Shown one piece after another: positions 43,010-52,377 of a DNA stretch of 64,000 bases. The notes under the pieces were generated by a model. The model was not told where the DNA came from. It searched no databases and worked only from the letters and a program-made list of their open reading frames with translations. The DNA lies in the NCBI RefSeq assembly GCF_016918855.1, contig NZ_JADKYB010000029.1, positions 1-64,000 of the forward strand, read 5' to 3'. The DNA comes from Actinacidiphila acididurans. Lineage in GTDB: Bacteria > Actinomycetota > Actinomycetes > Streptomycetales > Streptomycetaceae. A program made the translations under genes and the position numbers. How positions within the stretch are numbered: position 1 is the first letter of the stretch; the number at the start of each line of letters is the position of its first letter.

Positions 43010-43810
43010 TCACTCCCGCGCGCCGGGCGCCACCGCCTCCACATACACCGTCTCGTCGCGGCGGAAGCTGCTGTCCAGGGCCGCCACGTCGGCGCGGGCG
43101 CCCTCGCGGAAGTCGCGGCGGCGCACGTCCCGGTCGTCGAAGCCGGCGGCGGCCAGCGCGTACCGGAGCTCGGCCTCGTCGTAGATCCAGCGGTGGCCGA
43201 AGTGGTAGAAGATCTGGTTGATCATGAAGGCACGGCGGTCCGGCATGGGCGGGCCGACCCGAAGCGTGCGCAGCCGGCGGCGGTGCCGGGCGAAGAAGCC
43301 GCCCTGCTGGTCGAGGTAGCCGTGGACGTAGGCGGCGAGGTCCGGGGTGGTGAGCCGGAGCACGCCGCCCGGGCGCAGCACCCGGCGCACCTCGCGCAGC
43401 CAGCCGATCACCGTGCCGAGCGGCACGTGCTCGACCAAGTGCTCGGCGTAGACCCAGTCCACGGCCGCGTCGGCGAACGGCAGCGGGTCGCTGATGTCCA
43501 GTTGCGTGAACCGGTGGGCGCCGTCGACCAGGTAGAGCGGGCCGGGCCGGGTGGACTCCTGCGGGGTGTGCAGGGACAGCAGGTCCGTGCCGAGCCCCTG
43601 CGGGTGGGCGGTCCGGAAGGCGGCGAACTCGATCCCGGTCAGGCCCAGTTCGCGGAAGTCGTCGTGTGTGCGGGGGACGCTGTCGCGGACCGTCTCCAGC
43701 GAGTCGCAGGCGGCGAGGTTCTCGGTGAACCGGGCCATCAGCCGGTCCAGTCCTCCGGGATCCTCCCAGTCCCAGCCGGGGAACGCCGGGTCGGCGGACG
43801 TGCTCGTCAC
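43010..43810 (-). CDS. class I SAM-dependent methyltransferase
   Basis: A 266-aa protein of the Methyltransf_11 type. HRFTQLDISDPLPFADAAVDWVYAEHLVEHVP contains the acidic motif II and the YAEHLVEH motif; EVRRVLRPGGVLRLTTPDL is the post-SAM strand. The glycine-rich SAM loop typical of motif I is not evident, so cofactor binding may be atypical. GGAGG precedes the GTG start. It lies convergent with the DrrAB-like genes. The substrate is unknown. Confidence 0.7.
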   Translation of the reverse strand: MTSTSADPAFPGWDWEDPGGLDRLMARFTENLAACDSLETVRDSVPRTHDDFRELGLTGIEFAAFRTAHPQGLGTDLLSLHTPQESTRPGPLYLVDGAHRFTQLDISDPLPFADAAVDWVYAEHLVEHVPLGTVIGWLREVRRVLRPGGVLRLTTPDLAAYVHGYLDQQGGFFARHRRRLRTLRVGPPMPDRRAFMINQIFYHFGHRWIYDEAELRYALAAAGFDDRDVRRRDFREGARADVAALDSSFRRDETVYVEAVAPGARE

Positions 43811-44523
43811 GGTTTCCTCCTGAGCGGTGCATGGACAAGTGCGGGCGGGCGGACCGGGGACGCGGGCGGGGACGGCACCGGGTACGGAGCTTGCCGCAGC
43901 GCCGCCGGCTACGGGACCGCCGGTCGGCGGACTGCCGGGCGCGGAATTGCTGCCGGAGGGTGCCGGGTCGGGGAAGATGCCGGTGGGCAGCAAGGCACCG
44001 GCAACTCCCTGCGTGCGGCGCAGGGTTGCCACCCGGGGCGGTGACAACGGTGCCGAACGGGCGCGCACGGGCGGCGAACTGCGATTTCGGCCATCAGCGC
44101 GGTTGTGCGGCCGTCCGCCGGGACGCGGCGCCCCTGCCGGTGCCGGACACTCGCGCCGACCGGCGCGCAAGCGGAGACCTCACCGCGGCCGGCACGGTCA
44201 CCGGCGCGGGCGCGATTCGGTCGGCATCCGCGTCCACGCAGGTCGGAAGGGGTGGCAGCGCGCACGTCGGGGCCCTTCCCGGCTTCTGATTGCTCCCGTC
44301 AACTGCCTTGCGGGGGCAGGAGCTTAGGGCCCTTCCGCGCAAATGGTACAGACATTGACGACCGCTGGGGCCTGTGCCACTGTCGGCGCTCGGGGATGCA
44401 CCACACGTGGTCAAGTCACCACACCTGCTCTTTTCTTGCAGTTTCATCCACTGTGTCTGCCGTCATTGCCTTCTGCCGGCCTGCCGCCGACCGCCCGTCG
44501 GCCTTTAGTCGCGTGGAGTCCCG
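43811..44523. promoter_or_regulatory. 713-bp divergent non-coding region
   Basis: No gene with credible codon bias was found between the methyltransferase and the AMP-ligase. A near-perfect hairpin, ggcaactccctgcg (44000-44013) with cgcagggttgcc (44019-44030), sits mid-region. The last about 190 bp before the ligase are clearly less GC-rich and hold a possible -35-like ttgacg at 44355. This is the likely promoter for the rightward block B operon. Confidence 0.4.
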
Positions 44524-45924
44524 TTGGCGTTCAGCGATCCTTCCTGGGTGGACCGGGTACTGCTGTCCGGTCCGGACGACGAGGCGTGCCTGGACCTGGG
44601 CCGCCCGGTCAACCGCGGTGAGCTGCGGTTGTCGGTCGCCGCGGCCCAGCGGGCGCTGACCGCGGCGGGCCTTGGCGAAGGCGGCACGGCGGCACTGCGG
44701 CTGGCGCCCTCGCCCGGCCTGATCACCGTGCTGCTCGCGGTGTGGCGCTGCGGCGGACAGGCGGTGCTGCTCGACCACCGGCTCACCGACGCCGAGGTCG
44801 GCCGGGCCGTCACCATGCTGCGCCCGCGGTTCCTGCTCACCACGCCCGCCCTGGTGCCCACGGACCTCGCGGAACTGCCGCGGACGCCGGCCGACGAGGA
44901 CGGCGGGGTCGTCGCCGTGCCGCTGCCCGGCGGCCGGCCGTCGGCCACCGGACACGTGGTGGTCCAGCTCAGCTCCGGCTCGACCGGCCGGCCCAAGGCG
45001 ATCGCCCGCACCGCGGCCGACCTGGAACGCGAACTGCGCGCCTACGCCATGGTGTCCGGCTTCCCGGGCCGCGGCGAGCGGGTGGTGCTGCTGTCCTCGA
45101 TGGTGCACGTGCTCGGCCTGGTCGGCGGCCTGCTCAACGCCTTGTACGCGGGGGCGGAGTTGGTGCTGCCGAGCCGGCTGACGCCCCTCGGAATCCTGGA
45201 CGCGGTCGCCCGCCGCGACGCGCCCACCACTGTCATCGGCGTGCCCTTCCACGCCGAGTTGCTGGCGGGCCGCACCGACCCGCCGAAACTGCCCCACCTG
45301 CGCCGGATGATCGTGGCCGGCGAGATGCTCCGCCCGGGGCTGCGCGAGCTGTTCACGCAGCGGTACGGCATACCCCTGGGCACGATGTACGGCATGACCG
45401 AGACCGGGGTGATCGCCACGGACCTGACCGGCACCGGGCACCCCTGGCTCGAACCCGTCCACGGCATGGAACCGTCCGTCGCCGGGGGCGAGTTGCACCT
45501 GCGCGTGCCCGAGTCACCCTATCTCGGGGACCCCGATCCCACTCGCTGGTCCGAGGGGCTGCTGCACACCCGCGACGCGGCCTCGCTCGACCCCGTCACC
45601 GGCCGCGTCGCCGTCCACGGCCGGCGCGACTCCCAGGTGTCGATCGGCGGACTCAAGGTGGATCTCACCGAGGTCGAACAGACCCTGACCGCCCTGCCCG
45701 GGGTGGACGAGGCGGTCGTCCTGTTCGCCGACGGAGCCATCGAGGCGTACGTCGCCGGCCACGCCGCCGGTCCCGAGCGGCTGCGCGAGCTGCTCGCGGA
45801 ACGGCTGGCCGGCTACAAGCTGCCCCGGCGGATGTCCGTCCTGCCCGCACTGCCCCGCACCACCACCGGCAAGCTGCAGCGCAGCGCCGACACGCTGCGC
45901 GCCGCCGCCGACGCCCACCGCTGA
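44524..45924 (+). CDS. AMP-dependent acyl/aryl ligase, short form
   Basis: A 466-aa adenylate-forming enzyme, shorter than most at the N-terminus. Motifs: QLSSGSTGRPKAIART, MYGMTETGV, LLHTRDAA (the usual TGD replaced), the hinge GRRDSQVSIGGLKVDL and the catalytic lysine in TTTGKLQRS. TTG start with a GGAG nearby. A carrier gene follows 164 bp downstream and a second ligase after that. It is likely to load that carrier; an aryl substrate such as 4-hydroxybenzoate is an inference from HmaS nearby. Confidence 0.8.
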   Translation: MAFSDPSWVDRVLLSGPDDEACLDLGRPVNRGELRLSVAAAQRALTAAGLGEGGTAALRLAPSPGLITVLLAVWRCGGQAVLLDHRLTDAEVGRAVTMLRPRFLLTTPALVPTDLAELPRTPADEDGGVVAVPLPGGRPSATGHVVVQLSSGSTGRPKAIARTAADLERELRAYAMVSGFPGRGERVVLLSSMVHVLGLVGGLLNALYAGAELVLPSRLTPLGILDAVARRDAPTTVIGVPFHAELLAGRTDPPKLPHLRRMIVAGEMLRPGLRELFTQRYGIPLGTMYGMTETGVIATDLTGTGHPWLEPVHGMEPSVAGGELHLRVPESPYLGDPDPTRWSEGLLHTRDAASLDPVTGRVAVHGRRDSQVSIGGLKVDLTEVEQTLTALPGVDEAVVLFADGAIEAYVAGHAAGPERLRELLAERLAGYKLPRRMSVLPALPRTTTGKLQRSADTLRAAADAHR

Positions 45925-46088
45925 CCCCGGGGCGTCCCGTACACCGCTCGTGCCCGGCCGGGCCAGACACCGGCCGGACCGGCGGCCCGCCGGGACCGCC
46001 CGTGCCGCCCGCAGCCGTACGGCCACCGGGGTGCGCCCCACCGCACCGCACCGCTCTTCCGATCCCGTACGCCCGTAGGAGTTCAGCC

Positions 46089-46361
46089 ATGCAGGAGAAG
46101 ATCCGCGCCTTCGTCCTCTCGGCGCTCGCCGAGATGAACTACGACGTCTCGGAGGTCACCGGCGAGACCGATCTGGGGCCGGCCGGCCTGGACCTGGAGT
46201 CGCTGGCCCTGGCGGACCTGTCCGTCCAGGTCGAGGAGGAGTTCGGGGTGCGCTTCGAGCTCGACGACATGGAGAACACCGCGCTGATGACGCTCGACGA
46301 GTTCACCGCCGAGGTCGCCTCGAAGGTGGCGGCCGGCGGCGAGCCGGTGACGAGGGCGTGA
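46089..46361 (+). CDS. acyl carrier protein (paralogue of the ACP at 7.3 kb)
   Basis: A 90-aa carrier. The phosphopantetheine serine lies in DLGPAGLDLESLALADL. It matches the ACP at 7325-7636 almost residue for residue across MNYDVSEVTG, DLGPAGLDLESLALA, VEEEFGVRF and TALMTLDEF, but lacks that protein's C-terminal tail. AGGAG precedes the ATG. It is placed between two AMP-ligases, the natural loading enzymes. Confidence 0.9.
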   Translation: MQEKIRAFVLSALAEMNYDVSEVTGETDLGPAGLDLESLALADLSVQVEEEFGVRFELDDMENTALMTLDEFTAEVASKVAAGGEPVTRA

Positions 46362-46539
46362 CGCCCGCCCCCGTGCCGGCCGCCTTGCGGCCCGTACGGC
46401 TCGCCGTGCCGAAATCCGCGCACCGCGCGCAAGCGGAATCCGCACCGGGCCGCCGGGCGGCGCAGCACCGCCGGGCCGCCGGACCCACCGGCCGGCCCGC
46501 TGTCCCGCCGGGCACCGACATCGAGGAGACCGGGCCGAG

Positions 46540-48162
46540 ATGACCATCCGCACCCTGCGCGCCGCGCTGGCCGGTGATCCGGCGGTCGGCGCCGGCAATG
46601 TCCTGACCACCCGGGTCGAGCACGACCTCGATCCGGACGCCCCCGCGCTGACCTTCGACACTCCGGTGGACGGCCGGCCCGCCTGGCAGCCGCTGACCCC
46701 GCGCGAGCTGGACCTGGCGGTCCGGGCCCGCGCCGCGGCGCTGCACGAGCTGGGGGTACGCCGCCGCGACCCGGTGGCGGTGCAGACGTCCACCGCGGCC
46801 GACACGGTCCTGACGTTCTTCGCACTGGCCCGGCTCGGCGCGATCCCGGCGCTGATCAACCCGCTGCTGGACGGCGAGCGCACCGCGAGCTATCTGCGGC
46901 AGCGGCTCGGCGACGTCCCGCTGGTCACCGACGCCGCGCACCTGGAAGCGCTGGAGGGGCGGCCGCACAGGTTGCTGGCCACCGCGGACGCGCTGGCTGG
47001 CGGCGACCCGGAGCGCGCGCCGGCCCCGTACCGGCACTGGGGCGGGGACCCGGTGGCGATCACCCACTCCTCGGGCACCACCGGGCTGCCCAAGGCGGTG
47101 GTCCACTCGCACGACAGCCTCTACGCGGCGATCCGCTACCGGCTGGGGCTGCCCCGCCCGCAGGGCTCGCACCGGATGCTCAGCGCGCTGCCCTCGCCGC
47201 ACGCGGCCACCCTGATCGCGGTGAACCTGGCGCTGAGCTTCGGTTCGGAACTGCTGCTGCTGTCCCGGCAGACCGGCCCGCAGGTGCTGGACGCGATCGA
47301 GAGCTGGCGGCCCGGCAGCGTCTACGGCTTCGCCACCACCTGGACCGACCTGGCCCGGCACGACCTGGGCGCGCGCGACCTGGAGTCGGTGGCGCTGTGG
47401 TGGAACACCGGTGACTGCGCGCACGAGGCGCACATCCGGCGGCTGATCGCGGTGGGCTCGCGGGAGCAGGCCACCCGCGACGGCCGGGTGCGCACCCCCG
47501 GCTCGGTGTTCGTGGACGGCCTGGGCTCCACCGAGATGGGCCACTCCCACTTCTTCATCAGCCACTCGACGGACTCGACGCGCTACGGGCGCTGTGTGGG
47601 CCGCCCGCACGCCTTCGTGGACTGCGCGGTGCTCGGCCCGGACGGCGAGGAGCTGCCGCCCGGGGCGGTCGGTGAACTCGGCACCCGCTCCCCCACCCTG
47701 GCGCTCGGCTACTGGAACGACTCGGCGACCACCTACCGCACCCGGGTGCGCGGCTACTTCCTCACCGGCGACCTGATGTACCGGGACGAGGAGGGCTACT
47801 ACTACCACGTGGACCGCGCGGTGGACTCGGTCGACCTCGGCGACGGCCTGATGCTGCACACCGCGCTGTCCGAGGAGCGGGTGCTGGCCGCCCGCCCGGA
47901 CGTCCTGGACTGCACGGTCGTCGCGCTGCGCACCGGCGACAAGGTCGTCACCGACGTGCTGCTCCAGCTCACCGACGGCGCCGGCTCCGAGGCGGACGCG
48001 GCCGAGCGGACCGCCGGCGTGCTGGGAGCGCTCCAGCCGCATGTGGCGGCCACCGTGCGGGACGTGCTGGTGGTCTCCGACGACGACATCCCGTTCGGGC
48101 CGACCGGCAAGGTGCGCAAGGTCCTGCTGCGCGAGCAGCACGCGGCCCGGGCGGAGGGCTGA
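46540..48162 (+). CDS. AMP-dependent acyl/aryl ligase
   Basis: A 540-aa ANL-superfamily enzyme. ITHSSGTTGLPKAVVHSH is the ATP/phosphate motif, DGLGSTEMGHS replaces the usual YGxTE block, YFLTGDLMYRDEEG is the ATP-ribose motif and PFGPTGKVRKVLL holds the catalytic lysine. The hinge reads HVDRAVDSVDLGDGLML rather than DRxKD. It lies directly before hmaS (140 bp) in a rightward gene row. Its substrate is not predictable; the two ligases probably activate different acids. Confidence 0.82.
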   Translation: MTIRTLRAALAGDPAVGAGNVLTTRVEHDLDPDAPALTFDTPVDGRPAWQPLTPRELDLAVRARAAALHELGVRRRDPVAVQTSTAADTVLTFFALARLGAIPALINPLLDGERTASYLRQRLGDVPLVTDAAHLEALEGRPHRLLATADALAGGDPERAPAPYRHWGGDPVAITHSSGTTGLPKAVVHSHDSLYAAIRYRLGLPRPQGSHRMLSALPSPHAATLIAVNLALSFGSELLLLSRQTGPQVLDAIESWRPGSVYGFATTWTDLARHDLGARDLESVALWWNTGDCAHEAHIRRLIAVGSREQATRDGRVRTPGSVFVDGLGSTEMGHSHFFISHSTDSTRYGRCVGRPHAFVDCAVLGPDGEELPPGAVGELGTRSPTLALGYWNDSATTYRTRVRGYFLTGDLMYRDEEGYYYHVDRAVDSVDLGDGLMLHTALSEERVLAARPDVLDCTVVALRTGDKVVTDVLLQLTDGAGSEADAAERTAGVLGALQPHVAATVRDVLVVSDDDIPFGPTGKVRKVLLREQHAARAEG

Positions 48163-48302
48163 GTCCGGGCGGGGGGCCGGTCCCGGCGGGCGGACAGCGC
48201 CCGCACGGCGGTCCGGTCCTCCGCGGCGGGCGGCAAGCGGCGGGACGGGGGGGCCGCCGGAGGCGACAACGCAAGGCCACCATCTTCCAGGGAGTGACAC
48301 GC

Positions 48303-49304
48303 ATGACCGTCCACGGCATCGCGTACGTGGAGTTCCACTGCGAGGACGCGCACAAGTACGCGGCCCGGCTGCGTGACGACTACGGCTTCGTCATCGGCGA
48401 GCCGCCCGCGCCGGTGCGGCCCGGGGTGACCCGGCTGACGGCACGGCAGGGACGGATCGTCCTGGTGCTGTCCTCGGCGAGCACGCTCGACGACCCGGTG
48501 GCCGCGTTCGTGCGCCGGCACGGCGACGGCGCCGCCGTCCTGGCCATGCTGTGCGAGGACGAGCAGGACGCGCTGGCGCAGGCCCGGGCGGCGGTGGCCG
48601 GCGGGGCGACCGCGCTGGACGCCACCACGGTGGCCGGCTTCGGCGACCTCGCCCTGCGCTGGACCTGGCCGCAGGACCCGCTGCTGACCGCGGAAGGACC
48701 CGCCGCGGAGGCGCTGCTCGAGGAGATCGACCACCTGGCGGTGTGCGTGCCGGCCGGCGAACTCGGCCCGGCGGTGGCCTTCAGCCAGCGGGCGCTGGGC
48801 TTCTCGATGATCTTCAGCGAGTACCTGGAGATCGGCGCGCAGGCGATGAACTCCCAGGTGGTGCAGAGCGACTGCGGCGGGGTCACGCTCACCCTGCTCG
48901 AGCCCGACACCACCCGCGAGCCCGGCCAGATCGACCGCTTCCTCGACGCCCACGGCGGCGCCGGGGTGCAGCACCTGGCCTTCCGTACCGAGGACGTCGC
49001 CGCCGCCGTACGCACCCTGGCCGCCCGGGGCGTCGCCTTCCTGACCACGCCCGGCGCCTACTACGACGCGCTGCCCGAGCGGCTGGGCGACACGCAGATA
49101 CCCGCGGAGGTGCTGCGGGAGCTGAACCTGCTGGTGGACCAGGACCACGGCGGCCAGCTCTTCCAGATCTTCACCCGCTCCACGCACCCCAGGAACACCT
49201 ACTTCCAGGAGCTGATCGAGCGCCGGGGGGCCGGCACCTTCGGCTCGGCGAACATCAAGGCCCTGTACGAGGCGGTGGAGCGCGAGCGCGCGGCCGGCGC
49301 CTGA
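48303..49304 (+). CDS. hmaS: 4-hydroxymandelate synthase
   Basis: A 333-aa VOC-superfamily Fe(II) dioxygenase. It closely follows HmaS of glycopeptide producers through GAQAMNSQVVQSD, EPGQIDRFL, GAGVQHLAF, TPGAYYDALPER, DHGGQLFQIFTRSTHPRNT and GAGTFGSANIKALYEAV. The iron ligands are His144, His224 and Glu303. It converts 4-hydroxyphenylpyruvate to 4-hydroxymandelate by decarboxylation and benzylic hydroxylation. It is shorter than housekeeping 4-hydroxyphenylpyruvate dioxygenase, the alternative call. GGGAG lies 9 bp before the ATG. Its partner enzymes Hmo and HpgT are about 46 kb away in block A. Confidence 0.93.
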   Translation: MTVHGIAYVEFHCEDAHKYAARLRDDYGFVIGEPPAPVRPGVTRLTARQGRIVLVLSSASTLDDPVAAFVRRHGDGAAVLAMLCEDEQDALAQARAAVAGGATALDATTVAGFGDLALRWTWPQDPLLTAEGPAAEALLEEIDHLAVCVPAGELGPAVAFSQRALGFSMIFSEYLEIGAQAMNSQVVQSDCGGVTLTLLEPDTTREPGQIDRFLDAHGGAGVQHLAFRTEDVAAAVRTLAARGVAFLTTPGAYYDALPERLGDTQIPAEVLRELNLLVDQDHGGQLFQIFTRSTHPRNTYFQELIERRGAGTFGSANIKALYEAVERERAAGA

Positions 49305-49390
49305 CCTCGACCGGCCACCCGCCCCCGCCGGCCGTACCCGCCCGGCGGGCAACCGAACCGCGCCGACACCCGCCCCCGGAAGGAAGACCG

Positions 49391-50317
49391 ATGACCGTCA
49401 CCACCGCTTCCGACACCGCGCCCTTCGCCCTGACCGCGGCCGAGATCGGCGTCCTGCCCACCGCGGAGGACGCGCTGCACTACGCCGAGCACGGCTGGTT
49501 CCTGTCCGGGCGGATCTTCTCCGACGCCGAACTGGACGCCCTCCAGGAGGCGTCGGACCGCTACTACGCCGGCCACCGCGACCGGGAACTGCCCGCCCGG
49601 CCGCGCACCCTGGCGTCCTGGACGGCGGCCGACGGCCCGGTCCAGCGGCACAACGACTACGTGCACTTCGAGAGCGAGGAGATCGGCGCGATCCTGCGCA
49701 AGCCGCTGCTGGGCGCGGTGGCCGCGCGGCTGGCCCGGGCCGAGGAGATCCGGGTCTTCCAGGCCACGATGATCTACAAGCCGCCGATCGCGGACGAGCC
49801 CAGCAACCTGGTGCCCTGGCACTTCGACAAGCACTACTGGTCGACCAGTACCTCGCAGAACATGCTGACCGCGTTCATCCCGTTCCACGACTGCACCGTC
49901 GAGATGGGCACCATCACCATGGTCGACGGCAGCCACCGCTGGGAGGAGCGGCCCGGCGGGGACGACTCCACCCGGCACTTCGCCGCCCGCGACCGGTCCG
50001 AGCTGGAGCACCTGGTCAGCCTGAACGCGGAGTTCAACGGCGCCGAGATGCGCACCGTCCCGGTGGAGATCCCGCGCGGCCACGTCAGCTTCCACCACTG
50101 CCGCACCTACCACGGCAGCGGGCCCAACCGGTCGGACCGGCCGCGCCGCGCGGTGTCGCTGCACCTTCAGGACGGCTCCAACCGCTATCGCCGTTACCTG
50201 CGCGCGGACGGCGAACCAGTGGTCTACAACCACGACGTGATGGTGCGCCGCACCGCCGACGGCATGCCCGACTACGCGGACCCGGACTTCTGCCCGGTCC
50301 TGTGGCGGGAGCGGTGA
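49391..50317 (+). CDS. PhyH-family Fe(II)/2-oxoglutarate dioxygenase
   Basis: A 308-aa phytanoyl-CoA-hydroxylase-like oxygenase. The metal site is HFD in VPWHFDKHYW with the distal His in FHHCRTYHGSGPN; the 2-oxoglutarate arginine lies in the following RPRRAVSLHLQ. Such enzymes hydroxylate, desaturate or halogenate small or carrier-bound substrates. GGAAGGAAG precedes the ATG. Its stop overlaps the E1-alpha start (GTGA), tying it to that enzyme. The substrate is unknown; a tethered aryl or amino-acyl unit is plausible. Confidence 0.87.
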   Translation: MTVTTASDTAPFALTAAEIGVLPTAEDALHYAEHGWFLSGRIFSDAELDALQEASDRYYAGHRDRELPARPRTLASWTAADGPVQRHNDYVHFESEEIGAILRKPLLGAVAARLARAEEIRVFQATMIYKPPIADEPSNLVPWHFDKHYWSTSTSQNMLTAFIPFHDCTVEMGTITMVDGSHRWEERPGGDDSTRHFAARDRSELEHLVSLNAEFNGAEMRTVPVEIPRGHVSFHHCRTYHGSGPNRSDRPRRAVSLHLQDGSNRYRRYLRADGEPVVYNHDVMVRRTADGMPDYADPDFCPVLWRER

Positions 50318-51363
50318 CCGCGGAACCGGCCGGCACGGACCGGGGTACGGCGGCGCCGGTGGCGGGTGCGCGGCGGGCGGCCGGCGAGGCGACGCCCGCC
50401 GACTTGAGCACCCCGGCCGACAGGTACCGGATGATGCGGCTGATCCGGGAATTCGACACGCTCGCGCTGGAGTGGGTGCGCACCGGGGAGATCCCCGGCG
50501 GCATCCACCCCTACATCGGGCAGGAGGCGGTGGCCGTCGGGGTGTGCGCGGCGCTCGGCCCCGGCGACCGGATCACCAGCACTCACCGCGGCCACGGCCA
50601 CGTACTGGCCCGGGGCGCGGACCCGGCCCGGCTGCTGGCCGAGCTGGCCGGCCGGGAGAGCGGGCTCAACCGCGGCCGGGGCGGCTCCATGCACGCCGCG
50701 GACCTGTCGCTGGGCATCCTCGGCGCCAACGGCATCGTCGGCGCCGGCGCGGCCATCGCGGTCGGCGCCGCCTGGGCGGCCCGCCGGTCCGGCCGGGACA
50801 CGGTGGTGGCGAGCTTCTTCGGTGACGGCGCCCTCAACCAGGGGGTGCTGCTGGAGGCGCTGAACCTGGCGTCGATCCACCGGGCCCCGGTGGTGTTCGT
50901 GTGCGAGAACAACGGCTACGCCACCACCCTGCCGGTCGCGGCGGCCGTCGGCGGCAGCGCGGTCGGCCGGGCCGCCGCCTTCGGGATCCCCGCGGTCACG
51001 GTGGACGGCATGGACGCCGACGCGGTGCGCGAGGCGGCCGAGGAGGCGGTGGCCCGGGCCCGATCGTGCGGCGGCCCGGGGTTCGTGGAGTGCCTGACCT
51101 ACCGCTACGAGGGGCACCACACCATGGAGCGGCGGATGCGGCTGACCTACCGCAGCCCCGAGGAAGTGGCCGCCTGGCGGGCCCGCGACCCGCTGGAGCG
51201 GCTGCGCCCGGCCGTGCCCGCGGCCGAGATCGACGCCGAGGTGGCCGCGCTGCTGGAGCGGGCCGCCGCCTGGGCGCTGTCCGAACCGCGCCCCGATCCC
51301 GCGGAGGCCGGCGCCTACCTGTACGCGGGCGGGCCCCCGCCGCGGCCGGGGGTGCCGGTATGA
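50314..51363 (+). CDS. 2-oxoacid dehydrogenase E1 component, alpha subunit
   Basis: A 349-aa thiamine-diphosphate enzyme subunit. The Mg/TPP motif runs from FFGDGALNQG to VCENNGYATT; HPYIGQEAVAVGV, STHRGHGHVLARG and RGGSMHAAD are E1-alpha blocks. It overlaps the PhyH gene (GTGA) and the beta gene (ATGA). The first about 30 residues are low-complexity. No E2 or E3 gene is in the window. Similar E1 pairs without E2 serve arylglyoxylate or acyl-CoA steps in arylglycine pathways such as PglB/PglC for phenylglycine, so an aryl 2-oxoacid substrate is inferred. Confidence 0.88.
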   Translation: MTAEPAGTDRGTAAPVAGARRAAGEATPADLSTPADRYRMMRLIREFDTLALEWVRTGEIPGGIHPYIGQEAVAVGVCAALGPGDRITSTHRGHGHVLARGADPARLLAELAGRESGLNRGRGGSMHAADLSLGILGANGIVGAGAAIAVGAAWAARRSGRDTVVASFFGDGALNQGVLLEALNLASIHRAPVVFVCENNGYATTLPVAAAVGGSAVGRAAAFGIPAVTVDGMDADAVREAAEEAVARARSCGGPGFVECLTYRYEGHHTMERRMRLTYRSPEEVAAWRARDPLERLRPAVPAAEIDAEVAALLERAAAWALSEPRPDPAEAGAYLYAGGPPPRPGVPV

Positions 51364-52322
51364 CGTGGCTGTCGTACACCAAGGCGCTGAACAGGGCGCT
51401 GGGCGACGCCATGGCGGCGGACCCGGCGGTGTGCGTGCTCGGCGAGGACGTGGGCGCCGGGATGGCCGGGCCGACGCTCGGGCTCCAGGCCAGGTTCGGC
51501 ACCGACCGGGTGCTGGACATGCCCCTGTCGGAGCAGGCGTTCACCTCCTTCGCGCTGGGCGCGGCCCTGACCGGGATGCGCCCGGTGGTGGAGTTCCAGA
51601 TCCCCTCGCTGCTCTTCCTGGTGTTCGAGCAGATCGTCAACCAGGCGCACAAGTTCCGGCTGATGACCGGCGGCCAGGCGCGGGTGCCGCTGACGTTCCT
51701 GGTGCCCGGTTCGGGCTCCCGGCTCGGCTGGGCCGGCCAGCACTCCGACCATCCGTACGCCCTGTTCGTGCACGCCGGGGTGAAGACGGTGGTCCCGGCG
51801 TCGCCCGCGGACGCGTACGGGCTGCTGCGCGCGGCGGTCGAGGACGACGACCCGGTGGTGGTGTTCGCCCCGGCCGGGGCGATGGGCGCGCGCGAGGACG
51901 TCACCGGGCAGCTGCCGCCGGTGCCGCTGGGCTCGGCGCGGGTGCGCCGGGCGGGCGAGGACGTGACGGTGGTGGCGGTCGGCCACCTGGTCGCGGAGGC
52001 CCTTCAGGTGGCCGACGACCTCGACGGCGAGGTGTCCGTGGAGGTGCTCGACCCGCGCACCCTGCACCCCTTCGACTGGGCCGCGCTGCGCGCGTCGGTG
52101 GGCCGCACCCGGCGGCTGGTGGTGTACGACGACGCGAACCGCGGCTGCGGGGTGGCGGCCGAGGTGGTGGCCGTGGCCGCCGAGGAGGTCGCGCTGCTCG
52201 CCCCGCCGCGCAGGGTCACCCGCCCCGACGGGGCGGTGCTGCCGTTCGCGCCCGACCTCGACCGCGCCAGCCAGCCGCAGCCCCATCAACTGCGCGACGC
52301 GGTACGGGCCGTCGTCAAGTGA
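51360..52322 (+). CDS. 2-oxoacid dehydrogenase E1 component, beta subunit
   Basis: A 320-aa transketolase-type beta subunit. It has VLGEDVGAGMAGPTLGLQ, the catalytic Glu in MPLSEQAFTSFALGAALTG, EFQIPSLLFLVFEQIVNQAHKF and the C-terminal transketolase domain with VEVLDPRTLHPFDW. It starts four bases before the alpha subunit stop. With the alpha subunit it forms the alpha2-beta2 E1 that decarboxylates a 2-oxoacid on TPP. Fate of the acyl group (CoA, carrier or reductive transfer) depends on an unseen E2-like acceptor. Confidence 0.9.
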   Translation: MTWLSYTKALNRALGDAMAADPAVCVLGEDVGAGMAGPTLGLQARFGTDRVLDMPLSEQAFTSFALGAALTGMRPVVEFQIPSLLFLVFEQIVNQAHKFRLMTGGQARVPLTFLVPGSGSRLGWAGQHSDHPYALFVHAGVKTVVPASPADAYGLLRAAVEDDDPVVVFAPAGAMGAREDVTGQLPPVPLGSARVRRAGEDVTVVAVGHLVAEALQVADDLDGEVSVEVLDPRTLHPFDWAALRASVGRTRRLVVYDDANRGCGVAAEVVAVAAEEVALLAPPRRVTRPDGAVLPFAPDLDRASQPQPHQLRDAVRAVVK

Positions 52323-52377
52323 CGGTCCCGCTCCCCCTTCCGCCCGGCCCCCGGCCGCCGCACCACGAGGAGTTCCG

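Noticed and set aside
43811..44523. Small genes in the 713-bp gap
   Set aside because: All frames there lack codon bias, ribosome sites and recognisable motifs.
48303..49304. Housekeeping 4-hydroxyphenylpyruvate dioxygenase
   Set aside because: Length and specific segments (GAQAMNSQVVQSD, STHPRNT, GTFGSANIKALYEAV) match HmaS, and Hmo and HpgT are encoded in the same window.
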